From assembly GCA_005402585.1 (NCBI GenBank), contig BIFP01000068.1:186001-250000 (forward strand): a stretch of 64,000 nucleotides of DNA, written 5' to 3'. The translations under genes were made by a program, and so were the position numbers. Positions 57,152 through 64,000 of this stretch are shown one piece after another (positions within the stretch are counted from its first letter, which is position 1; each line of letters begins with the position of its first letter). The stretch is from Micromonosporaceae bacterium KJ-029 (lineage in GTDB: Bacteria; Actinomycetota; Actinomycetes; Mycobacteriales; Micromonosporaceae). Under the pieces are notes generated by a model. It did not search any database and had not been told where the DNA came from. It saw only the letters and a program-made list of their open reading frames with translations.

Positions 57152-60100
57152 GAGCCCTCCTCGGTACGACTGCCGCCGATCCAGGACGCCATCAACTCGA
57201 TCAGCTCGTCCAGGTCAACCGGCTTGGTGATGTAGTCGCTCGCCCCGGCCACGATCGCCGACTCCCGGTCACCGGGCATCGCCTTGGCGGTCAGGAACAC
57301 GATCGGCAAATCCACAAAACGATGGTTACGCCGGATCTGCCGGGTCGTCTCGTACCCGTCCTGGTCGGGCATCATGGCGTCCATCAGCACGATGTCGACC
57401 TCGGGATGCTCGGCCAGCAGGCGTACCCCGTCACTGCCGTTGTCCGCGTACAACACGGTCATGCCGTGCAACTCCAGAGCGCTGGTCAGCGCGAAGACGT
57501 TACGCACGTCGTCGTCGACGATCAGCACGGTGGCACCGTCCAGCTGACGGGTCTGCGGGGCCTCCGGCGCCGGTGGCAGCAGTTCCATCGGTGGCATCAA
57601 CAGCGACGACGGCAGGCCGGCCCGCTGTGGCGACGGCGGCGCCGGCGCCACCACCGCGTCCGGCGCCAGTACGTCGGGCAGGTAGAGCGTGAACGTCGAG
57701 CCCTGGCCGGGGGCCGAGGTGACGGTGATCGTGCCGCCGAGCAGCCGGGCCAGATCCCGGCTGATGGACAGGCCGAGTCCGGTACCGCCGTACCGGCGGC
57801 TGGTGGTGCCGTCCGCCTGCTGGAACGCCTCGAAGATCAGCGACAGCTTGTCGTCGGAGATGCCGATGCCGGTGTCGATCACCGTGAACGCGATCACCTG
57901 CCGGGCGTTGGTCAACGCCGGCACGTCGAAGACCGCGTTCTCCGGGGCCCGGGAGATACGCAGCGTCACCGCGCCGTTGTCGGTGAACTTGACCGCGTTC
58001 GACAACATGTTGCGCAGGATCTGCTGGAGCCGCTGGGCGTCGGTGACCACCGCCGAGGGCAGGTCCTTGCCGATCCGCACCTGGAAGTCCAGGCCCTTGT
58101 CGTCGGCCTGCGGCGCGAACGCCTGCTCGACGTAGCCGCGGATCTCGGCGAACCGGACCTCGGTCGGCTCGACGTCCATCCGCCCCGCCTCGATCTTGGA
58201 CAGGTCGAGGATGTCGTCGATCAGGCGCAGCAGGTCCGACCCGGAACCGTGGATGGTCCGGGCGAACTCGATCTGCTTCGGGCTGAGGTTCTGCTCCGAG
58301 TTCTCCATCAGCAGCCGGGCCAGCAGCAGCAGCGAGTTCAGTGGCGTACGCAGCTCGTGGCTCATGTTCGCCAGGAACTCCGACTTGTACGCCGAGGCCC
58401 GGGTGAGCTGCTGCGCCTTGTCCTCCAGGCCGAGCCGGGCCAGCTCGATCTCCCGGTTCTGCGTCTCGATGTTCGCCTTCTGCTCGGACAGCAGCTTGGC
58501 CTTGTCCTCCAGCTCGGCGTTGGTGCGCTGCAACTCGGCCGACTGTTCCTGCAGCTCGTGGGCCAGCCGCTGGGACTGCGCGAGCAGCTCCTCGGTACGA
58601 CGGTTGGCCTGGATGGTGTTGACCGCGATGCCGATGGTGGCGACCAGCCGCTCCAGGAACGACAGGTGCAGCTCGGAGAAGGGGGTCACGCTGGCGAACT
58701 CGATCACGCCGAGCAGCTCGCCCTCGAAGAGGACCGGCAGCACGACCAGGTCGGCCGGGGGTGTGTCGGCCAGCCCGGAGCGCAGGGTGATCCGGGCGTC
58801 CGGCACGGCACCGACCCGGATGGTGCGCCGGGAGAGCGCGGCCTGCCCGACCAGCCCCTCACCCGGCCCGAAGGTGACGTCGTGTCCCCGGGACACGTAG
58901 CCGTACGAGGCGGTCAGCCGCAGCCGCATCACCCCCTCGGAGTTGTCCGCCAGGAAGAACGCGCCGAGCTGCGCGTCGACCAGCGGCGTCACCTCCATCA
59001 TGATCATCCGGCAGACCTCGCCGAGATCACGCTGCCCCTGCAGCAGACCGCCTATACGGGCCAGGTTGGAGTCGAGCCAACCCTGCTCGGCGTTCTTGTG
59101 GGTGGTCTCCCGCAGGGTGACGATCATCTGGTTGATGTTGTCCTTCAGCTCGGCGACCTCGCCCTGCGCCTTCACCGCGATCCGCTGGGTGAGGTCGCCC
59201 CGGGTCACCGACGTGGAGACCTGGGCGATCGCCCGCAGCTGGGTGGTCAGGGTCGAGGCGAGCTGGTTGACGTTCTCGGTGAGGTCCCGCCAGGTGCCGG
59301 AGACGCCCTTGACCTGGGCCTGACCGCCGAGCTTGCCCTCGATGCCGACCTCGCGGGCCACCCGGGTCACCTCGTCCGCGAACGAGGAGAGCTGGTCCAC
59401 CATCGTGTTGACGGTGTTCTTCAGCTCCAGGATCTCGCCCTGCGCGTCGACCGTGATCTTCTGCGACAGGTCGCCCTTCGCCACCGCCGTGGTGACCGAG
59501 GCGATGTTGCGGACCTGGGCGGTCAGGTTCGACGCCATCGAGTTCACGTTGTCGGTCAGATCCCGCCAGGTCCCGGAGACCCCCTTGACCTGGGCCTGAC
59601 CACCCAACTTGCCCTCGGTGCCCACCTCCCGGGCCACCCGGGTCACCTCGTCCGCGAACGACGACAGCTGATCCACCATCGTGTTCACCGTCGACTTCAA
59701 CTCCAGGATCTCGCCCCGGGCATCCACCGTGATCTTCTGGCTCAGGTCACCCTTGGCGACCGCCGTCGACACCTGGGCGATGTTGCGGACCTGGGCGGTC
59801 AGGTTCGACGCCATCGAGTTCACGTTGTCGGTCAGATCCCGCCAGGTCCCGGCGACGCCCCTGACCTGGGCCTGACCACCGAGCTTGCCCTCGGTGCCCA
59901 CCTCCCGGGCCACCCGGGTCACCTCGTCCGCGAACGACGACAGCTGATCCACCATCGTGTTCACCGTCGACTTCAACTCCAGGATCTCGCCCCGGGCATC
60001 CACCGTGATCTTCTGCGACAGGTCGCCCTTCGCCACCGCCGTGGTGACCGAGGCAATGTTGCGGACCTGGCTGGTCAGGTTCGACGCCATCGAGTTCACG

Positions 60101-61518
60101 TTGTCGGTCAGATCCCGCCAGGTCCCGGAGACCCCCTTGACCTGGGCCTGACCACCCAACTTGCCCTCGGTGCCCACCTCCCGGGCCACCCGGGTCACCT
60201 CGTCCGCGAACGACGACAGCTGATCCACCATCGTGTTGACGGTGTTCTTCAGCTCCAGGATCTCGCCCCGGGCGTCGACGGTGATCTTCTGACTCAGGTC
60301 ACCCTTGGCGACCGCCGTCGACACCTGGGAGATGTTGCGCACCTGGCTGGTCAGGTTCCCGGCGAGCTGGTTCACGTTCTCGGTGAGATCCCGCCAGGTG
60401 CCGGAGACGCCGCGTACCTGGGCCTGACCGCCGAGCTTGCCCTCGGTGCCCACCTCCCGGGCCACCCGGGTCACCTCGTCCGCGAACGACGACAGCTGAT
60501 CCACCATCGTGTTGACGGTGTCCTTGAGTTCCAGTATCTCGCCCTGCGCGGCCACCGTGATCTTCTGCGAGAGGTCACCCCGGGCGACCGCGGTGGAGAC
60601 CTGGGCGATGTTGCGCACCTGCGCGGTCAGGTTCGACGCCATCGAGTTGACGCTGTCGGTCAGGTCCTTCCAGGTGCCGGCAACGTTGGGCACCTCTGCC
60701 TGACCGCCCAACTTGCCCTCGGTGCCCACCTCCCGGGCCACCCGGGTCACCTGCTCGGCGAAGAGCCGCAGCGTGTCGGTCAACGAGTTGAAGGTGTGCG
60801 CCAGCTCGGCCACCTCACCCTTCGCCGACACAGTGATCTTCTGCGACAGGTCGCCCTTGGCCACCGCCGTCGCCACCTGCGAGATCGACCGCACCTGGTA
60901 CGTCAGGTTCGACGCCATGGTGTTCACCGAGTCGGTGAGGTCCTTCCAGGTGCCGGCGACCCCGCGTACGTCGGCCTGGCCACCGAGTTCGCCCTCGGTG
61001 CCCACCTCCCGGGCCACCCGGGTCACCTCGTTGGAGAAGGACGAGAGCTGGTCGACCATGGTGTTGACCGTGCGGCCGATCCGCAGGTACTCACCGCGCA
61101 GCGGGCGACCGTCGATCTCCAGTGCCATGTGCTGGGAGAGATCTCCGTCGGCGACCGCGACGATGACCCGGGCGATCTCCGTGGCCGGTCGGCCCAGGTC
61201 GTCGATCAACGAGTTGACCGCCCGCTGCCCCTCCGCCCAGGAGCCGTCCAGCCCCTCCTCGTCGAGGCGCTCGGTCAGCCGGCCGTCGCGGCCCACGATC
61301 CGGCTGATCCGGCGCAGGTCCAACTGCTGCCGCTCCTGGAGCGACACCACGTCATTGAAGGCGTCCGCCACCTCACCGGCCGCGCCCGAACGCCGGGGCA
61401 GCCTGACCTTGAGGTCGCCACGGCGGACCTGCCGCAGCGCCTCCGCCAGCTCGGTGAGGACCGCCTCGTGGTCGGCGGCGGAGGTCTCCGCGGTCACCGA
61501 CTGCTTCGCCGTGGTCAT
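57148..61518 (-). CDS. Giant HAMP-array hybrid histidine kinase
   Basis: This protein of 1456 residues is soluble: no membrane helix is seen. After an N-terminal HAMP-like part come seven near-identical 92-residue HAMP units (LGGQAQV-GTWRDLT-GDLSQKITV). GAF at about 790-935 and a coiled coil follow, then HisKA with phospho-His in NMSHELRTPLNS and HATPase (TDNGAVTL, GGTGLGLSI). A receiver with Asp in VLMDAMMPDQDG ends it. The array recalls fungal group III/NIK1 osmosensors and related actinobacterial kinases. Two start ATGs are adjacent. Confidence 0.9.
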   Translation of the reverse strand: MTTAKQSVTAETSAADHEAVLTELAEALRQVRRGDLKVRLPRRSGAAGEVADAFNDVVSLQERQQLDLRRISRIVGRDGRLTERLDEEGLDGSWAEGQRAVNSLIDDLGRPATEIARVIVAVADGDLSQHMALEIDGRPLRGEYLRIGRTVNTMVDQLSSFSNEVTRVAREVGTEGELGGQADVRGVAGTWKDLTDSVNTMASNLTYQVRSISQVATAVAKGDLSQKITVSAKGEVAELAHTFNSLTDTLRLFAEQVTRVAREVGTEGKLGGQAEVPNVAGTWKDLTDSVNSMASNLTAQVRNIAQVSTAVARGDLSQKITVAAQGEILELKDTVNTMVDQLSSFADEVTRVAREVGTEGKLGGQAQVRGVSGTWRDLTENVNQLAGNLTSQVRNISQVSTAVAKGDLSQKITVDARGEILELKNTVNTMVDQLSSFADEVTRVAREVGTEGKLGGQAQVKGVSGTWRDLTDNVNSMASNLTSQVRNIASVTTAVAKGDLSQKITVDARGEILELKSTVNTMVDQLSSFADEVTRVAREVGTEGKLGGQAQVRGVAGTWRDLTDNVNSMASNLTAQVRNIAQVSTAVAKGDLSQKITVDARGEILELKSTVNTMVDQLSSFADEVTRVAREVGTEGKLGGQAQVKGVSGTWRDLTDNVNSMASNLTAQVRNIASVTTAVAKGDLSQKITVDAQGEILELKNTVNTMVDQLSSFADEVTRVAREVGIEGKLGGQAQVKGVSGTWRDLTENVNQLASTLTTQLRAIAQVSTSVTRGDLTQRIAVKAQGEVAELKDNINQMIVTLRETTHKNAEQGWLDSNLARIGGLLQGQRDLGEVCRMIMMEVTPLVDAQLGAFFLADNSEGVMRLRLTASYGYVSRGHDVTFGPGEGLVGQAALSRRTIRVGAVPDARITLRSGLADTPPADLVVLPVLFEGELLGVIEFASVTPFSELHLSFLERLVATIGIAVNTIQANRRTEELLAQSQRLAHELQEQSAELQRTNAELEDKAKLLSEQKANIETQNREIELARLGLEDKAQQLTRASAYKSEFLANMSHELRTPLNSLLLLARLLMENSEQNLSPKQIEFARTIHGSGSDLLRLIDDILDLSKIEAGRMDVEPTEVRFAEIRGYVEQAFAPQADDKGLDFQVRIGKDLPSAVVTDAQRLQQILRNMLSNAVKFTDNGAVTLRISRAPENAVFDVPALTNARQVIAFTVIDTGIGISDDKLSLIFEAFQQADGTTSRRYGGTGLGLSISRDLARLLGGTITVTSAPGQGSTFTLYLPDVLAPDAVVAPAPPSPQRAGLPSSLLMPPMELLPPAPEAPQTRQLDGATVLIVDDDVRNVFALTSALELHGMTVLYADNGSDGVRLLAEHPEVDIVLMDAMMPDQDGYETTRQIRRNHRFVDLPIVFLTAKAMPGDRESAIVAGASDYITKPVDLDELIELMASWIGGSRTEEGS
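59100..61050 (-). repeat. Seven 276-bp tandem repeats encoding HAMP units
   Basis: Units repeat every 276 bases (for example near 59312, 59588, 59864, 60140, 60416, 60692, 60968). Two 165-base stretches, 59521-59685 and 60073-60237, are identical by eye. This suggests recent unequal exchange or gene conversion. Edges are approximate. Confidence 0.85.
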
Positions 61519-61657
61519 CATTCCTCGCTCAACTCGGGGTCCACCGGCTCACGCCGGCCACCCCATCATTGTCCGCGTGACCTCGAAACCGCCACGGCAC
61601 ACCGCCGCTCGCCATCCGGACCCGGAATGTGATTGGTTTGGCGCCGGAGCGGTGTCG

Positions 61658-63739
61658 ATGGAGGATACGAGGGTGTCAGCGGAGGCGGGGCCCGCGACGA
61701 CCAGAGGCCCAGACGAGCACGTACGACGCGTCCGGCTTCCCGCCGACCGCCGTACGCCAGCTGCCGCACGGGCCGTCGTCCGGTCCGTGCTCGCCGACGC
61801 GAACCTGGACGAACTGCTCAACGAGGCACTACTGCTGACCACGGAGTTGTCCACCAACGCGGTCGAGCACGCCCGCACCGAACTGGACATCGAGGTCACC
61901 GCCGACCCGGCGGGGCTGACCGTGACCGTCTCCGACTTCGCCTCCGGCCCGGTCGACGAGCTGACCGTGGGCGTACGCAACGTGGCGACCGACATCACCG
62001 AGGTCGCCGAACGCGGACGAGGACTGCTCCTGGTCGACCACTTCGCCAGCCGCTGGGGCACCACGTACCTGCCCACCGGCAAGGGCGTGTGGTTCCGCCT
62101 GGACCGCCCCGGACCGGACCGGCGGCGCCCGGGCGACTTCGCGGCGCCGGCCAGCGATCCGGACGGCACCGAACAGACCTCCACCCCGAGCGCTGGCGCG
62201 ATGAGCGCGCTGATGCAGACCACCCCCGACCCGTACGCCGAGGATCCGCTGCCGGACTTCGCCACCAGCCTGCTCACCCGGGTAGCGGAGATGGTCGGCG
62301 CCGCCGGGGGCGTGGTACGGCTGGACCGGGGCGACGGGCAGGGGTCGCAGGTGCTCGCCCGGTACGGCCGGCAGCCCCGGGCCGGCAACGACCTGCTCCG
62401 GGTGCCGCTGGCGGTGCACCGCCCGTACGCCGGAGAACTGGAACTGGACACCGCGCCCACCGCGTACGCCCGACCGCTGGCGGTACTGACCGCCGAACGG
62501 CTCTCGCTGCACCTGGAGAACGACCGGCTGCGCCGCGCCGACGTCCGCCGGCAGGCCTGGCTAACCTTCCTCGCCGAGGCCAGCGAGCTGCTCGCCCAGT
62601 CGCTGGACGTGGAGCTGACCATGGCGCTCATCCCGCAGCTGGTGGTGCCCCGGCTCGGTCAGTGGTGCGCGGTGCACACCACCGACGAGTGGGGCCGGCT
62701 GCGCCTCGCGGCGGCCAGCCACGCGGACGAGTCGATGTTGCCGCAGCTGCACGCCACCCTGCGGGAGGCCGGGCCGGACTCGATCCAGGCCCGACTGCGC
62801 GAGGCCAGCCGCAACGGCACCCAGGTGCCGCTGGGCGCACCGATGGAGGGCTTCGCCGTCCCCCTGATCGCCCGGGGCCAACGCCTCGGCACCCTGGCTG
62901 TCGGGCGGCACCAGCGGCACCGGCACGACCCGGACGAGATCGCGGTGCTGGAGGACGTGGCCCGGCGGGCGGCCCTGGCGATCGAGAACGCCCGGATCCA
63001 CGCCGAGCGCCGCCGGGTGGCGCAGACGCTGCAACAGTCGCTGCTGCCGCCCGTCCTGCCGGTCGTGGAGGGCATCGGCTTCGCCGCCGAGTACGTACCG
63101 ACCGGCGGAGACGCCGATGTCGGCGGGGACTTCTACGACGTGGTGCCGATGCCGGACGGGCGCTGGCTGGTGGTGATCGGCGACGTCTCCGGCAAGGGAG
63201 TCCAGGCCGCGGCGGTCACCGGGCTGGTCCGGGACGTGATCCGGGTGCTCGCCGGGGACGGCAAGCCGCTGCCCGAGGTGCTGGCCCGGCTCAACGAGAC
63301 GCTGGTCGAGCGGGGCGCCGGCCGCTACTGCACGCTTGCGCTCGCGGCCGTCGGCCCGGGCGAGGGCGGCCGGCTCGACGTCGGGCTGCACCTGGCCGGG
63401 CACGACCGCCCGGTGCTGCTGCACTCCGGGGGCGGCCCGGCCACCTTCGTCGGCACCGGCGGCACCGCACTCGGCCTGCTCGACGCGATCGCCTCGCCGA
63501 CCGCGGAGATCGCCCTCGACCCCGGCGACTGCCTGGTCTTCTACACCGACGGGGTGACCGAGCGGCGTCGCGGCCGGGAGCTGTTCGGCACCGGCCGGCT
63601 GCGGGACGCCGCCGCACCGCTGGCCGGCTACTCGGCGGACGTGGTGGCGGCCCGGCTACGCGCCACCGCGATCAACTTCTCGATGGAGGAACCCCGCGAC
63701 GACATCGCCATCCTCGTCCTCCGCAACGACGCGGTCTGA
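61658..63739 (+). CDS. HATPase, GAF and SpoIIE-type PP2C phosphatase regulator
   Basis: This 693-residue protein has an N-terminal RsbW-like HATPase (ELLNEALLLTTELSTNAVEHA, GRGLLLVDHFASRWG), a low-complexity linker, a GAF-like middle and a C-terminal SpoIIE phosphatase (GGDFYDVVPMPDG, GDVSGKGVQAAAV, FYTDGVTE, DDIAILVL). Kinase and phosphatase activities on a STAS protein are expected. The ATG at 61658 has GGAG upstream, and GTG 61673 is an alternative. It diverges from the kinase with a 139-base gap. Confidence 0.9.
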   Translation: MEDTRVSAEAGPATTRGPDEHVRRVRLPADRRTPAAARAVVRSVLADANLDELLNEALLLTTELSTNAVEHARTELDIEVTADPAGLTVTVSDFASGPVDELTVGVRNVATDITEVAERGRGLLLVDHFASRWGTTYLPTGKGVWFRLDRPGPDRRRPGDFAAPASDPDGTEQTSTPSAGAMSALMQTTPDPYAEDPLPDFATSLLTRVAEMVGAAGGVVRLDRGDGQGSQVLARYGRQPRAGNDLLRVPLAVHRPYAGELELDTAPTAYARPLAVLTAERLSLHLENDRLRRADVRRQAWLTFLAEASELLAQSLDVELTMALIPQLVVPRLGQWCAVHTTDEWGRLRLAAASHADESMLPQLHATLREAGPDSIQARLREASRNGTQVPLGAPMEGFAVPLIARGQRLGTLAVGRHQRHRHDPDEIAVLEDVARRAALAIENARIHAERRRVAQTLQQSLLPPVLPVVEGIGFAAEYVPTGGDADVGGDFYDVVPMPDGRWLVVIGDVSGKGVQAAAVTGLVRDVIRVLAGDGKPLPEVLARLNETLVERGAGRYCTLALAAVGPGEGGRLDVGLHLAGHDRPVLLHSGGGPATFVGTGGTALGLLDAIASPTAEIALDPGDCLVFYTDGVTERRRGRELFGTGRLRDAAAPLAGYSADVVAARLRATAINFSMEEPRDDIAILVLRNDAV

Positions 63740-63747
63740 GCAGCGGG

Positions 63748-64000
63748 TCAGAGGCCGCCGGGGAGGCGGCCGGGGGCGAGGCGGTGGCCCGGGTCGAGGT
63801 GCTGCTTGACGGCGCGCAGGCGGGCCAGGCCGACCAACTCTCCCCACAGGTCGACGGCCCGCCGGACGGCGAGCGGGGCGGCGAGCACGACGCACCGGCC
63901 CTGCCGGGCGAGCAGAACGCCCCGGACCGCGGCCAGGATCGCCGCGACCCGGTCCGGTGGCATCGCGCCGGGCAGGGCGGCGTGCACCACGCCGAGCCCG
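63748..64000 (-). CDS. C-terminal fragment of a FAD-linked oxidase-like protein (partial)
   Basis: The frame is open to the right edge, so only the last 80 or so residues are seen. The end ARLRAVKQHLDPGHRLAPGRLPGGL resembles C-termini of GlcE-type FAD-linked oxidases. Convergent with the phosphatase gene, eight bases apart. The start lies outside the window. Confidence 0.55.
   Translation of the reverse strand, partial: GLGVVHAALPGAMPPDRVAAILAAVRGVLLARQGRCVVLAAPLAVRRAVDLWGELVGLARLRAVKQHLDPGHRLAPGRLPGGL

Noticed and set aside
59100..61050. CRISPR-like direct repeats
   Set aside because: The period is 276 bases and the repeats are coding HAMP units. No short repeat-spacer structure exists.
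57322..61632. Very long open frame antisense to the hybrid kinase
   Set aside because: It mirrors the kinase codons. GC-rich third positions keep the opposite frame open, and the product has no family features.

Overview
The window is very GC-rich actinobacterial DNA. The genus is inferred to be Micromonospora or a close relative: GTG starts and leaderless promoters are common, futalosine-pathway menaquinone genes are present, and so are a BldC developmental regulator and sortase-type LPxTG proteins. No rRNA, tRNA, CRISPR array, insertion sequence or phage gene was seen. Almost everything is chromosomal housekeeping or developmental content.

Layout, left to right. 1-8.1 kb: nuoA-B-C-D-E-F-G of respiratory complex I on the minus strand, with nuoH expected just off the left edge. 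8.2-13.5 kb: menJ-like reductase, menG methyltransferase, an LPxTG surface protein and mqnC. 13.6-17.6 kb: paaABCDE phenylacetyl-CoA epoxidase operon. 17.9-19.9 kb: two tandem beta-lactamase-fold secreted proteins. 19.9-22.7 kb: mqnA, then an ArsR regulator with its MFS exporter. 22.8-27.7 kb: HelR/HelD-type helicase, an ABC-2 exporter and a VOC protein. 27.8-31.1 kb: vitamin B12 importer btuF-C-D behind a cobalamin riboswitch. 31.2-36.4 kb: secreted M14 carboxypeptidase, small membrane proteins, a second LPxTG protein and mqnE. 36.6-42.8 kb: NlpC/P60 hydrolase, a Pro-rich membrane protein, a DEAD-box helicase with a long repetitive tail, and a glycolipid-binding-domain protein. 42.9-45 kb: cds1-like desulfhydrase, Lrp regulator, bldC. 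45-48.2 kb: ubiX/mqnP/ubiD-type late menaquinone genes. 48.3-56 kb: alpha/beta hydrolase, then cytochrome c maturation (ccsA, resB, ccdA, resA) with a phosphoglycerate mutase-like gene and hemL, the same order I recall for Rv0524-Rv0529 of M. tuberculosis. 56.2-63.7 kb: a signalling module of STAS protein, response regulator, giant HAMP-array hybrid histidine kinase and HATPase/GAF/SpoIIE phosphatase. A partial FAD-oxidase-like gene runs off the right edge.

The genes cohere around respiration. Complex I reduces menaquinone, which is made by mqnA/C/E plus prenylation, decarboxylation, methylation and saturation genes, and the ccs genes and hemL support cytochromes. mqnB and mqnD are not in the window.

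The most unusual signal is a set of small repeated cassettes lying exactly at gene junctions inside operons. Each copy is an open mini-ORF of 18-27 codons. Its GTG usually overlaps the stop of the upstream gene, and its TGA overlaps the start codon of the downstream gene. Six copies of one family and two of a related family are visible in nuo, paa, pgm-hemL and the DUF4229 locus. A separate 51-bp palindromic repeat occurs three times, once inserted in frame inside ccdA.
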